The notes under the pieces: generated by a model
What the model was told of the DNA's origin: nothing
What the model saw: the letters and a program-made list of their open reading frames with translations, nothing else
The model's database searches: none
NCBI RefSeq assembly: GCF_003732225.1
Contig: NZ_MOBJ01000007.1
Location: 124,001 to 188,000 of the forward strand
Reading direction: 5' to 3'
Length of the DNA: 64,000 nt
From: Pseudomonas brassicacearum
GTDB lineage: Bacteria > Pseudomonadota > Gammaproteobacteria > Pseudomonadales > Pseudomonadaceae
Program-made: the position numbers and the translations under genes
Shown: positions 52,596-61,745 of the stretch, one piece after another
How the letters are laid out: every line of letters begins with the position of its first letter
Position numbering within the stretch: position 1 is the stretch's first letter

Positions 52596-53950
52596 TGTCC
52601 AAGGACACGCTCTGCGTCCAGTCTTCTGTGGCGTCGAAGTGGCGGACACGCGGCACTGCGCTGGCGGTGATCGCCACGACTTTGGTGATGTGGTTGATCG
52701 CCAAGGCGCTGGTCATTCCTCAGGGGGCGGTGGCGGATGCTCTGACCTTCGGCCTGATTGTCGCCGGGCTGGCGCTGACCTTCAGCAGTTGGCTCGGCAA
52801 AACCTCTGCGCGTCTGGGGCTGGGCTTGCTGGTGATTGTTGCCGCGCTCGCGGTCTTCACCACCATTCCTTTTAATCCGCTGCGCGGCGCCGGTTCGTTT
52901 GAAGGGGTGATTTTGCTGTTGCTGGGGATTGGGCAATTGCGCGCTTACCTGGATCGGCAAGACATCAAAGGGCGGATCGAGCGAGCACTCAGTCACCCGG
53001 CCGTTCGGCGCAGTGCGCGGCCGATCTTTCTTCTCTACAGCGCGATGGCGTTTTTCCTGAGCCTGGCGACCGTGCCCATCGTCGGCTCGCTGACCCGCAG
53101 CACCCGCCTGAATCATATGTACCACCTGCGTTTGGCCATGCGTGCGGTGGGCGCAACGATGTTCATTGCGCCGACTACAGCGGGGGCGGCGGCGGTCAGC
53201 GCGATGTTCCCCGGGCTTAGCTGGTCGCAAGCACTGCTCACGGGGTTACCGCTGGCGCTGTTGTGCCTGCTGTTCACCCGTAGCGAGAAAGAGCCGGCGA
53301 TCGAGCTGTCACCTGTGGAAAAAGATGGCGCTTCCCATGGGTTGATGCTGCCGATGGCCATCTTCATCAGTGTAATTGTGCTCGGCAAACTGCTGCTCGG
53401 TTACGCCACGGTGACGACGGTTGCGCTGGCGGTTTCGATTACCGGTGCGGTGTCGCTATGGGCCAAATATGGCATTGCGCAATTGGCCGCGACCATAGCT
53501 GATGGTTTTCAGCGTTCAAGTGCCGAAATCCTGCTGTTCATCGCCTGCGGAACGCTGCAAGTAGCACTCGGCGCGCCGGAAACCGCGCAGTTGTTCAGCC
53601 CGTTGAGCGGTGACTTCAAACTGCTGTTGAGTTCGGCTCCGGTGCAACTGCTGTTGATCCTTGGGCTGATGCCACTGCTGACGATCATTGGCATTCACCC
53701 GATGATTCTGTTTGCCGGCGCGTTCCCGATCTTTCATCCCATCACCCAGCTGCCGGTCACGGTCGAGTATCAGGCGTGGATTGCAATGTTCGTGATTTCG
53801 CAGTTGATCTCGCCGGTGTCCATCAGCGCGGTGACGGCTGCGGCGTCGGTGAATGAGTCGCCGTGGAAGGTCAGTTTTGAAAGCCACGCACAGTTTGCGC
53901 TGGCGTTTGCGCTGGCTGGGTTTGTGTATATGGTCGCGGTGGCCGGCTAG
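52595..53950 (+). CDS. Polytopic membrane protein, probably an ion-transporter-superfamily carrier
   Basis: 451 residues with about 11-12 membrane segments. Two halves carry similar loops rich in small polar residues: FIAPTTAGAAAVSAMFPGLS in the first and LISPVSISAVTAAASVNE in the second. The motif IIGIHPMILFAGAFPIFHP is reminiscent of the TRAP large subunit / IT superfamily re-entrant loops. No substrate can be assigned. It is co-transcribed with the LysR gene and lies beside the flavoprotein/nitronate monooxygenase operon, so it may move the same compound or its product. Confidence 0.75.
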   Translation: MSKDTLCVQSSVASKWRTRGTALAVIATTLVMWLIAKALVIPQGAVADALTFGLIVAGLALTFSSWLGKTSARLGLGLLVIVAALAVFTTIPFNPLRGAGSFEGVILLLLGIGQLRAYLDRQDIKGRIERALSHPAVRRSARPIFLLYSAMAFFLSLATVPIVGSLTRSTRLNHMYHLRLAMRAVGATMFIAPTTAGAAAVSAMFPGLSWSQALLTGLPLALLCLLFTRSEKEPAIELSPVEKDGASHGLMLPMAIFISVIVLGKLLLGYATVTTVALAVSITGAVSLWAKYGIAQLAATIADGFQRSSAEILLFIACGTLQVALGAPETAQLFSPLSGDFKLLLSSAPVQLLLILGLMPLLTIIGIHPMILFAGAFPIFHPITQLPVTVEYQAWIAMFVISQLISPVSISAVTAAASVNESPWKVSFESHAQFALAFALAGFVYMVAVAG

Positions 53951-53968
53951 GTTCGGTCACCGTTGAAA

Positions 53969-54006
53969 AAGAGCCCGCCTTCGCGATGAAGTGCGGGCTT
54001 TTCTTT
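53969..54006. terminator. Bidirectional terminator
   Basis: GCCCGC (53973-53978) and GCGGGC (53993-53998) with an A-run before and TTTTCTTT after. It lies between convergent genes and can serve both. Confidence 0.8.
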
Positions 54007-54025
54007 ATGCGATGGAAGTGTTTTT

Positions 54026-55552
54026 TTATCGCTGGGGCGAGTTCAAATTCATCGAACGAACCGCCAATGCGCTCGCCGTTTCCTCATCCACCGGCAGCGA
54101 AAAGCGGAAGGTCGCGCCTCGTCCCGGCACGTCCATCAGGCGGATTTCGCGGCCATGCAGTTGCAGAATCCGCTGCACGATGCGCAAGCCTAAACCGCCG
54201 TCGCGGCGCGCACCGCCAATGTTGAATGGGCGCAAAAACAAGCCTTCGCGCAGCTCGGCGGCGATGCCCGGGCCGCTGTCGCTGACGGTGATCTCGACGA
54301 ACTTGCCTTGGGGGACGAGGCTGATATCAATCTCGCCGCCACCGGGTGTGTGGCGCAAGGCGTTGTCGAACAGGTTGGTCAGCACACGCTCGATCAACCC
54401 AAGGTCGGCGCAGACCGCTGACACATTCGGTGCGAAGCTCGCCTTGAGTTGAACTTGCCGGGCTTCGGCGGTCAGCTCGAATTTCTGGAAGATGTCCTGC
54501 ACCAGATCGGTCAGTGAAAAGCGCTCAAGCACCGGTTGGACGAAGCCGTGTTCCAGGCGCACCAGCTCCAGCAACGACTGCGCCAGACCGCCGACCTTGC
54601 GGCTCTGGTCGAGGGCGATGCCCAGGTAGCGGCGGCGCTCGGCCGGGGTCAGGCTGGCGTCTTTGAGTGACAGGGTTTCGAGGTAGCCATGTAGCGATGC
54701 CAGCGGTGTGCGCAAGTCGTGGGAGATATTGGCGACCAGCTCGCGACGTTCCTGATCCTGGCGGGTCAGGGAACGCCATTGTTCGCCCAGACGGTTTTGC
54801 ATCTGCCGGAACGCGGCATCGAGCACGGCGATTTCGTCGTGGCTGGTGAGGGTGTCCGGTGTGCCTGATGGCGCCGGCGACGGCGGGGCGACCGGTGCGC
54901 CGTCGATGTCGAAATGCGCGACCGTGTCGGTCAAACGGCGCAGCGGTCGGGTGATCAGGGTAAACGCTGTGAGACCGGCGATCAGGCACAGCAACGCGAC
55001 CATCCCGATCGACCACAGCGCGGTGTTCAGTGCCACGCTGGTGGCCCCGCGTTCGGCGAAGCGGTCATGTTCTTCGCTGAGCAACACCACGTAGAGATAG
55101 CCGGCTTGCTGACCGTTGACCTTGAGTGGCGCGGCGCTGAATACCTTGCGCCCGTCGATGCTGCGCGGGTCGTCGCCGAGAATCGGCAGCGCCTCACCAT
55201 TGAGCAAGCGCCGCACCGGCGCCAGATCGACCTGTTCGCGCCGCAGGTGACCTTCGGGCGCGGCATTGCCGACCACCCGGCCGCCGATGTCGAGCAGATA
55301 GACCTCGACACTCGGGTTCACCAGCATCAACTGGCTGAACAACTCACGCAGTGCGTCGGGTTTCAGGCCATTGGCGTCCATCAACTGGGTGTCGTGGGCG
55401 ATGTGCTGCGCCAGATCCCGGGACAAGCCTTGCACCACTTCCAGCTCATGCATGTGGTTGGAGCGCACCTGCATCCACACCGAGGTGCCGCTGCACACCA
55501 ACAGCAACAGGGCGAACACCGCCGACAGGCGCTGGGTGAGTGTCAGTCTCAT
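54026..55552 (-). CDS. Sensor histidine kinase
   Basis: 508 residues: membrane segments at about 10-28 and 178-200 flank a 150-residue periplasmic sensor. HAMP follows, then an H-box NISHDLRTPLASLHGYLE (His278), an N-box NLFDNALRHT and a G-box GGLGLRIV. It is paired with the response regulator that overlaps its start by four bases. Facing the methionine-sulfoxide repair genes, it may sense oxidative or chlorine stress in the envelope, an inference from position only. Confidence 0.9.
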   Translation of the reverse strand: MRLTLTQRLSAVFALLLLVCSGTSVWMQVRSNHMHELEVVQGLSRDLAQHIAHDTQLMDANGLKPDALRELFSQLMLVNPSVEVYLLDIGGRVVGNAAPEGHLRREQVDLAPVRRLLNGEALPILGDDPRSIDGRKVFSAAPLKVNGQQAGYLYVVLLSEEHDRFAERGATSVALNTALWSIGMVALLCLIAGLTAFTLITRPLRRLTDTVAHFDIDGAPVAPPSPAPSGTPDTLTSHDEIAVLDAAFRQMQNRLGEQWRSLTRQDQERRELVANISHDLRTPLASLHGYLETLSLKDASLTPAERRRYLGIALDQSRKVGGLAQSLLELVRLEHGFVQPVLERFSLTDLVQDIFQKFELTAEARQVQLKASFAPNVSAVCADLGLIERVLTNLFDNALRHTPGGGEIDISLVPQGKFVEITVSDSGPGIAAELREGLFLRPFNIGGARRDGGLGLRIVQRILQLHGREIRLMDVPGRGATFRFSLPVDEETASALAVRSMNLNSPQR

Positions 55553-56265
55553 GGCTGCTCCTGCGCCGGGGCGAATTTATAGCCACGGCCCCACACCGTG
55601 AGAATCCGCACCGGTTGCGCCGGGTCGGTTTCGATCTTGGCCCGCAAGCGATTGATGTGTGTGTTGACGGTGTGCTCGTAGCCTTCGTGGCTGTAACCCC
55701 AGACCGCATTCAGCAGGTCCATGCGCGAGAAGACCTTGCCCGGCTGCCGGGCGAAAAAATACAGCAGGTCGAACTCGCGCGGCGTGAGGTCCAGGCGCTT
55801 GCCGTTGAGGGACACATCGCGGGTGATCGGGTCGATGAACAGTCCGTCGCTGGTCAGGCTCCCGGCATCCATTTTCAGGTTGCGGGCCATGGCGTCGACC
55901 CGCCGCAGCAGGGCTTTGACCCGTGCCACCAGCTCAAGCATCGAAAACGGTTTGGCCAGATAGTCGTCGGCCCCCAGTTCCAGACCGAGGATGCGATGCA
56001 CTTCGCTCGACCGGGCGCTGGTGATGATGATCGGCGTGTAGCGGGCCATGGCGCGGGCGCGGCGGCAGATTTCCAGACCGTCGACGCCTGGCAGCATCAG
56101 GTCGAGAATCAATGCATCCCAACTGCCTTGTTCGAGCAGGCGCAAGCCTTCGTTGCCATCGGCGCTGTGCACGACCTCGAACTGCTCGTCGCGCAGGTGC
56201 AGGCAGATCAGGTCGGCGATGTGCACATCGTCCTCGACCACCAGAACTCGTTTGGGTTGATCCAT
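55549..56265 (-). CDS. OmpR-family response regulator
   Basis: 238 residues. The receiver has EDD near residue 11-13, phospho-acceptor Asp55 (ALILDLMLPGVDG) and Lys in GADDYLAKPF. The effector has LDLTPREFDLLYFFARQPG, NTHINRLRAKIE and WGRGYKFAP. ATG at 56265 begins MDQPKRVLVVEDD; the frame is open to 56364 without family support. It is divergent from msrB with a 152-base gap containing an inverted repeat. Confidence 0.92.
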   Translation of the reverse strand: MDQPKRVLVVEDDVHIADLICLHLRDEQFEVVHSADGNEGLRLLEQGSWDALILDLMLPGVDGLEICRRARAMARYTPIIITSARSSEVHRILGLELGADDYLAKPFSMLELVARVKALLRRVDAMARNLKMDAGSLTSDGLFIDPITRDVSLNGKRLDLTPREFDLLYFFARQPGKVFSRMDLLNAVWGYSHEGYEHTVNTHINRLRAKIETDPAQPVRILTVWGRGYKFAPAQEQP

Positions 56266-56318
56266 TTGGGCTAAATCCTGTTGCGCAGTGAATGCATTGT
56301 GCGGGGTTTTCCCTCGGC

Positions 56319-56342
56319 GAGTTATCACGAATTGTTTAACTC
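56319..56342. promoter_or_regulatory. Inverted repeat between regulator and msrB (possible operator)
   Basis: GAGTTA (56319-56324) and TAACTC (56337-56342) form a six-base inverted repeat with 12-base spacing, near the middle of the divergent gap. It is a candidate site for the adjacent response regulator; no other evidence. Confidence 0.35.
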
Positions 56343-56417
56343 CACGTGAGGATTTGGCGATCACCTGAAGCCTAGGCTGTGTTCCATGTAAACCACGGCG
56401 AATTTAGGGAGAGGGCC

Positions 56418-56936
56418 ATGTTTTCACGGCGACAGATTCTTCTAACGGGCGGCGGGCTGGGCCTTGCGGCGCTGGTTGCCGGTGTATTGCCAAAAATGAC
56501 CGCGCGCTCGGTGCTGATCGGCGAGGCGAGCGCCGCCGAGACCTTCGAGGTCACCCATAGCGATGCCGAGTGGCACGCGATGCTCAGCGCCGAGCAGTAC
56601 GAAATCCTGCGTAAAGAGGGCACCGAACGCGCCTACAGCAGCGCACTGAACAACGAACACCGCGACGGTATTTTTGCCTGTGCGGGCTGCGATCTGGCGC
56701 TGTTTTCATCGAGCACCAAATTCGACAGCCATACCGGTTGGCCGAGTTTCTGGGCGCCGCTGACCAACGCCGTGGCCACGCGTGACGACCGTTCCTTTGG
56801 CGTGCTGCGCGAAGAGGTTCACTGTCGACGCTGCGGCGGGCATCTGGGGCATGTGTTCAACGACGGGCCAAAACCGACCGGTCTGCGCTACTGCATGAAC
56901 GGCCTGGCGATGACCTTTAAGCCGCAATCGGCCTGA
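56418..56936 (+). CDS. msrB: Exported methionine-R-sulfoxide reductase MsrB
   Basis: Reduces methionine-R-sulfoxide in proteins. The 172-residue protein begins with a twin-arginine-type signal (SRRQILL followed by a hydrophobic stretch, residues 3-40), then the MsrB domain. Zinc Cys pairs are Cys88/Cys91 (CAGC) and Cys136/Cys139 (CRRC), with FDSHTGWPSFW and the catalytic Cys159 (GLRYCMNG). Cytoplasmic MsrB lacks a signal, so this one acts in the periplasm, probably exported folded with its zinc. ATG at 56418 follows GGGAGAGGG. It is the first gene of msrB-dipZ-msrA. Confidence 0.92.
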   Translation: MFSRRQILLTGGGLGLAALVAGVLPKMTARSVLIGEASAAETFEVTHSDAEWHAMLSAEQYEILRKEGTERAYSSALNNEHRDGIFACAGCDLALFSSSTKFDSHTGWPSFWAPLTNAVATRDDRSFGVLREEVHCRRCGGHLGHVFNDGPKPTGLRYCMNGLAMTFKPQSA

Positions 56937-56980
56937 CACCATGGGCAGGTTTTCTCCTTCACTTCATACAGGTCCTTGTT

Positions 56981-58792
56981 ATGTGGCTTCTGGTCCTCGC
57001 TTATCTCGGTGGTGTGCTGACGATTGTCAGCCCGTGCATTCTGCCGGTACTGCCCTTTGTCTTCGCTCGCACCGGGCAGCCGTTTATCAAGAGTGGCTTG
57101 CCGCTGCTGGCGGGGATGGCGCTGACCTTCGCGCTCGTCGCCTCGTTGGCGGCGGTGGGCGGCGGTTGGGTGGTGCAACTCAATCAGTACGGTCGCTGGC
57201 TCGCGTTGCTGTTCGTAGCACTGTTCGGGCTGACGCTGCTGCTGCCACAACTCGCCGAACGACTGACGCGGCCACTGGTGGCGGCCGGCAGTCGGCTGTC
57301 GGAAGTGGCGGGCGCCGATGCCCGGCCGCGTCCCGGTGCGTCATTCCTGATCGGCGTCGCCACGGGCCTGCTCTGGGCGCCATGCGCCGGGCCGATCCTC
57401 GGGTTGGTGCTGACCGGCGCTGCGTTGCAAGGGGCAAGCATCGGCACCACCTTGCTGTTGCTGGCCTACGCGCTGGGCGCCGCCACTTCCCTCGCGGTCG
57501 CCTTGCTGCTGGGCGGTAAAGTCTTCGCGGCGATGAAACGTTCGATCGGTGCCGGTGAATGGCTGCGCCGTGGCCTCGGTGCGGCGATGCTGGCGGGTGT
57601 GGCGGCTATTAGCTTGGGGCTGGATACCGGGATTCTGGCGCGGGTATCGACCGCGTCCACCGGTGGGCTCGAACAAGCGCTGGTCGGCCGACTGGCGGCT
57701 AAATCACCCGCCAACAGCGGGGTGATGATGGCGCAGATTCCGTCGTCCACCGACGATCAATCGGGCGCCAGCATGATGGCCGCCGGTGGTGCGATGAAAA
57801 TGGCCGCCAAAGACACGGTGACGCTGCCTGTCGAAGGCAACCTGCCGTCGCTGGACGGCGCGGTGCAGTGGCTCAACTCGCCGCCGTTGAACGCTCAGGC
57901 GCTCAAAGGAAAAGTAGTGCTGGTGGATTTCTGGACCTACTCCTGCATCAACTGCCTGCGCACCTTGCCGTATGTCAAAGCCTGGGCCGAGAAGTATCGC
58001 GATCAGGGCCTGGTGGTGATCGGCGTGCATGCGCCGGAGTTCGCCTTCGAGCGGGATGTGGGCAACGTCACCAAGGCCATGAAGGACCTGGGCATCAATT
58101 ACCCGGTGGCCATTGATAACGACTACAAGATCTGGCGTGCTTTCAACAACGAATACTGGCCGGCCCACTACTTTGCCGACGCTCAAGGACGCATTCGTTA
58201 CCACCATTTTGGTGAGGGTAACTACGCTGAATCAGAACGGGTGATCCAGCAACTGCTGCGCGAAGCCGGCGCGGCGAAAGTTGCCGATGGCCTGATCGAC
58301 GCCAGCGCTCAAGGCGTGCAACGGGCGCCGGACATGAACGAAGTACGCTCGCCAGAAACCTACGTCGGCTACCAGCGCTCGGAACATTTCGTACCTGAGG
58401 CGAGCCTCGCGCCCGACAAGGTTGCTGCGTATAGCGCACCCGCGACGTTGGCGCTGAATGACTGGACGCTGGACGGTCAATGGAACGTCGGTTCGGAACG
58501 CGCCACATCGGCGGCTCGGGCCAGTCGCATCGTCTACCGCTTCCATGCCCGCGACCTGCACCTGGTGCTAGGCCCCGGTGCCGACGGCAAACCGGTGCGT
58601 TTCAAAGTCATGATCGACGGCAAAGCCCCAGGTGATGCCCACGGCACCGACGTTGCACCGGATGGCAGCGGCAGTGTGACCGAACAACGCCTCTACCAGT
58701 TGGTGCGCCAACCCGGCGACGTGGCAGATCGAACCTTCAGCATCGAGTTCCTTGACCCGGGCGTGTCGGCGTATGCGTTTACCTTTGGTTGA
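56981..58792 (+). CDS. dipZ: DipZ-type fusion: CcdA electron carrier, thioredoxin and C-terminal binding domain
   Basis: 603 residues. Residues 1-215 are a CcdA-like membrane domain with redox Cys19 (SPCILPVLPF) and Cys135 (WAPCAGPIL). Residues about 285-440 are a TlpA-like thioredoxin domain with the active site Cys322-Cys325 (SCINC). Residues 450-603 are a beta-rich domain of the type found at the C-terminus of DipZ. Such proteins carry reducing equivalents from cytoplasmic thioredoxin across the membrane. Lying between exported MsrB and MsrA, it is the natural electron supply for both. Confidence 0.92.
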   Translation: MWLLVLAYLGGVLTIVSPCILPVLPFVFARTGQPFIKSGLPLLAGMALTFALVASLAAVGGGWVVQLNQYGRWLALLFVALFGLTLLLPQLAERLTRPLVAAGSRLSEVAGADARPRPGASFLIGVATGLLWAPCAGPILGLVLTGAALQGASIGTTLLLLAYALGAATSLAVALLLGGKVFAAMKRSIGAGEWLRRGLGAAMLAGVAAISLGLDTGILARVSTASTGGLEQALVGRLAAKSPANSGVMMAQIPSSTDDQSGASMMAAGGAMKMAAKDTVTLPVEGNLPSLDGAVQWLNSPPLNAQALKGKVVLVDFWTYSCINCLRTLPYVKAWAEKYRDQGLVVIGVHAPEFAFERDVGNVTKAMKDLGINYPVAIDNDYKIWRAFNNEYWPAHYFADAQGRIRYHHFGEGNYAESERVIQQLLREAGAAKVADGLIDASAQGVQRAPDMNEVRSPETYVGYQRSEHFVPEASLAPDKVAAYSAPATLALNDWTLDGQWNVGSERATSAARASRIVYRFHARDLHLVLGPGADGKPVRFKVMIDGKAPGDAHGTDVAPDGSGSVTEQRLYQLVRQPGDVADRTFSIEFLDPGVSAYAFTFG

Positions 58793-58806
58793 TGAACCTT
58801 CAGTCC

Positions 58807-58837
58807 GTAGGAGCTGCCGCAGGCTGCGATCTTTTCC
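58807..58837. repeat. Single REP element between dipZ and msrA
   Basis: GTAGGAGCTGCCGCAGGCTG plus CGATCTTTTCC, the subtype of the arms at 24732. It sits inside the msrB-dipZ-msrA transcript and may affect how much msrA is made. Confidence 0.8.
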
Positions 58838-58874
58838 GGTACACCGTGAATCTACTTATGCAGGAGTCATCATC

Positions 58875-59582
58875 ATGAAAGCCCTATTTACCTGGCGCCA
58901 GACCCTGCTCGGGCTGGCCGTCGCTGCAGTCGCAGGTCAATGCCTGGCCTTTTCATTCGGCGCTGCCGAGGACGCGGTCGCCATTGCGCCGCCAGCCCTC
59001 GACGAAACCCCCAAGGCCAACAGCGAAACGGCGGTGTTCGCCGGTGGTTGCTTCTGGGGCGTTCAAGGCGTGTTTCAGCATGTCAAAGGCGTCAAGAATG
59101 CGGTTTCCGGCTACGCCGGAGGTGCAGCGAACACCGCGCAATACGAGCGCGTCAGTGATGGCGATACAGGCCATGCCGAGTCCGTCGAAGTCACCTTCGA
59201 CCCTGCTCAAGTGAGCTACGGCACCTTGCTGCAAATCTACTTCTCGGTGGCCCACAACCCCACCGAACTCAATCGCCAGGGCCCCGACAGCGGCACGCAA
59301 TATCGCTCGGCGATCTTCGTGGAAAGTGCCGAACAACAAAAAGTCGCCCAGGCCTACATCGCACAACTGGATGCAGCACATGCCTTCAACAAACCGATCG
59401 TGACCAAACTCGAAACCTACAACGGCTTCTACCCGGCAGAGGCCTACCATCAGAACTTCCTGACGGAGCATCCGACATATCCCTACATCGTGATCAACGA
59501 TCTGCCGAAAGTGGCGCAGCTTAAACAGCTGTACCCGGAGCGGTATCAGGAAAAACCAGTGTTGGTGAAGGCGGGTATGTAG
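58875..59582 (+). CDS. msrA: Exported methionine-S-sulfoxide reductase MsrA
   Basis: Reduces methionine-S-sulfoxide. The 235-residue protein has a signal peptide (MKALFTWRQTLLGLAVAAVA and a further four residues, cut near CLA) and then the MsrA domain with catalytic Cys59 (FAGGCFWG), GYAGG, HAESVEVTFDP and YQKP-like C-terminus (YQEKPV). ATG at 58875 follows CAGGAG. With exported MsrB it covers both sulfoxide stereoisomers in the periplasm. It is convergent with the next gene, with only seven bases between the stops. Confidence 0.93.
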   Translation: MKALFTWRQTLLGLAVAAVAGQCLAFSFGAAEDAVAIAPPALDETPKANSETAVFAGGCFWGVQGVFQHVKGVKNAVSGYAGGAANTAQYERVSDGDTGHAESVEVTFDPAQVSYGTLLQIYFSVAHNPTELNRQGPDSGTQYRSAIFVESAEQQKVAQAYIAQLDAAHAFNKPIVTKLETYNGFYPAEAYHQNFLTEHPTYPYIVINDLPKVAQLKQLYPERYQEKPVLVKAGM

Positions 59583-59589
59583 TTCTGGA

Positions 59590-60603
59590 TCATCCGGAAA
59601 TCATGTTCTTGCCGATGATTTTCGAGCGATACAACGCTTGATCCGCCCTGGCCAGCAGGCCGGTTTGTTGCTCGTCCTCAAAGCGCTGCGCCACGCCAAA
59701 GCTCATCGTGACCTGGAAGTCGCCCACTGGTGGCAGGCTCGACAGCTCAAGGCGGATTTTTTCGGCGAGGGCGCGTGCGGTGGCAGCGGTGCTGTTGGGC
59801 AGGATCACGATGAACTCATCGCCGCCCCAACGGGCCAGCAAGTCGCCTTCGCGCACGCAGCGTTTGACGCTTTCGACCACGTGCACCAGCGCCGCGTCGC
59901 CCAAGGCATGGCCGTAATGGTCGTTGATGCATTTGAAGTCGTCGATGTCCATGGCGATCAATGACAGCGGCTGACGAAAACGTTGGGAGCGCTCGCATTC
60001 CAGCGGCAGGGCTTTTTCCAGGAGATAGCGGTTGGCGATTCCGGTCAGGGTGTCGCTTTCTGCCAGTTTGCGGTTCTCGTCCAACTGAGCCTGTAACTGC
60101 TGATTGAGCAGAGACAACTCGCGGGTCCGTTCCTCGACTATCGCTTCCAGGGAATGATTGCGCCGTTCGAGTTGCTCGAGCAGACGCTTCTTGTCTTCAA
60201 TGCTGCGGTTCGCTCCGATCATCCGCGCCACTGAGCCGTCGGCGTTACGTGCGATCACGTGACCGCGATCTTCGATCCAGATGTAGCTGCCATCCTGCTT
60301 GCGGCAACGGTACTCGGTTTGGTAGTGGGGCGAGCGCTGATGCAGGTGGTCATCGAAATACATCATCACCCGGGGGTAATCGTCGGGATGAATCGCGCGC
60401 TCCCAGGCCAGCACGTTGTTCTCGAGTGCATGAGGCTCGTAGCCGCGCATTTCGTACCAACCGCGATTGCGGTAGACAAACCCGGTGTTGGCGTTCCAGT
60501 CCCAGATCCCGTCGCTGACCAGCTCCAGAATCGCGTGCAGCATGTCTTCATTCAGATCAATCAGGCTGACTTTCAACGGCTCGATACTGGACAACTCAAC
60601 CAT
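59590..60603 (-). CDS. PAS-GGDEF diguanylate cyclase
   Basis: Soluble cyclic di-GMP synthase of 337 residues: a PAS domain (residues about 20-140, SDGIWDWNANTGFVYRNRGW, with YRCRKQDGSYIWIEDRG), a coiled-coil linker (about 145-185, LEAIVEERTRELSLLNQQ), and a GGDEF domain with intact active site GGDEF. An I-site REGD sits five residues before the active site. ATG at 60603 is used with GGGAGA upstream; GTG at 60606 is adjacent. It has no partner gene. Confidence 0.9.
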   Translation of the reverse strand: MVELSSIEPLKVSLIDLNEDMLHAILELVSDGIWDWNANTGFVYRNRGWYEMRGYEPHALENNVLAWERAIHPDDYPRVMMYFDDHLHQRSPHYQTEYRCRKQDGSYIWIEDRGHVIARNADGSVARMIGANRSIEDKKRLLEQLERRNHSLEAIVEERTRELSLLNQQLQAQLDENRKLAESDTLTGIANRYLLEKALPLECERSQRFRQPLSLIAMDIDDFKCINDHYGHALGDAALVHVVESVKRCVREGDLLARWGGDEFIVILPNSTAATARALAEKIRLELSSLPPVGDFQVTMSFGVAQRFEDEQQTGLLARADQALYRSKIIGKNMISG

Positions 60604-60734
60604 CACCGCTCTCCCTGCTGCCCTGAACTTGAAGTGGCCGGCCAGTCGTAGAAACTAACTCATGGCACGTTGACACTGTAGCGCCGGGAATCAAGGGATA
60701 GAAGCCTCTTTCGTAGTAATAATGGCGTGCGCGA

Positions 60735-61643
60735 TCAGTTCTGTTTACCCCACGTCTGCAAGGCAAATTCGACAAAGCTGCGCAGTTTCGGCAAGCGGTA
60801 TCGGTCCTGCGCGTAGATCAGATTCATCGGACGGCGGGGCAGTTGATAGTCTTGCATCAGTGCCACCAGTTTCCCTTCCCGAAGATCTTGATCCACCAGT
60901 GCATCGGGCAGCATCACCACACCCATCCCGGTGCGCGCTGCCTGGTGCAGACCCGATGAACTATTGATCAGCATCGGACCGCTCACCGCAACGACGATCT
61001 CCCCGTCAGGGCCGCTCAAGCGCCACTGCTTTTCCACCGAGCGCCATTCATCGCCCGCCGGGTAGGCGAAGGCCAGGCAGTCGTGATCGGCCAGCTCCTC
61101 CGGCTTTTGCGGTGTGCCACGGCGTGCCAGATACGCCGGCGAGGCACACATCGTCAGGGTGTAGTCCTCCAGCGGCCGGGCGATCAGGTTGGAGGGTTCG
61201 CTGTTACCCAGGCGAATCGCCGCATCAAAACCGTTGTCCAGCAGATCAAGGCGTTGATTGGTCAACACCACGTCCAGCTTGACCTGCGGACAGCGCAGCA
61301 CGAATTCGCTCAAGGCCGGCGCCAGGCGTTCTGTGCCAAAGGTCAGCGGGGCGGTAATCCGCAGCGTACCGCTGGGTTCGCCCTGGGTTTGTTCAGCCAG
61401 CCGCTCGGAGTCGGCCACCAGTCCCAGCACCTCAAGACAGCGTTGATAGTAGGTCGAGCCAAATTCGGTCAAGCGCTGACGCCGTGTCGTACGGTGAAGC
61501 AAGCTGACGCCCAGGCGTTGCTCCAGCGCTCGCAGGTGATTGCCGACCATGGTGGTCGACATTTCGCACTCCAGGGCGGCGGCGGTCATGCTGCCAGCCT
61601 CGACCACTTTCACGTAAACCGACATCGCCAGCAGTAAGTCCAT
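60735..61643 (-). CDS. LysR-family transcriptional regulator
   Basis: 302 residues: helix-turn-helix (LLAMSVYVKVVEAGSMTAAA, MVGNHLRALEQRLGVSLLHR) and an effector domain of the CrgA/DsdC-like branch (SGTLRITAPLTFGTERLAPA, ARPLEDYTLTMCASPAYLAR). It is divergent from the aminotransferase gene with a 102-base gap, the classical LysR arrangement, so it probably controls that gene. ATG at 61643 is preferred over TTG at 61649. Confidence 0.9.
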   Translation of the reverse strand: MDLLLAMSVYVKVVEAGSMTAAALECEMSTTMVGNHLRALEQRLGVSLLHRTTRRQRLTEFGSTYYQRCLEVLGLVADSERLAEQTQGEPSGTLRITAPLTFGTERLAPALSEFVLRCPQVKLDVVLTNQRLDLLDNGFDAAIRLGNSEPSNLIARPLEDYTLTMCASPAYLARRGTPQKPEELADHDCLAFAYPAGDEWRSVEKQWRLSGPDGEIVVAVSGPMLINSSSGLHQAARTGMGVVMLPDALVDQDLREGKLVALMQDYQLPRRPMNLIYAQDRYRLPKLRSFVEFALQTWGKQN

Positions 61644-61745
61644 TATCAAGCTCAGCTTTAAAATGATTGAAGTGTTCAGGCGTTTATCCAGCTCAGGTGG
61701 TTAACGATACTGCAAAAACACCGACTGATGATGGAGCTTGATGTC

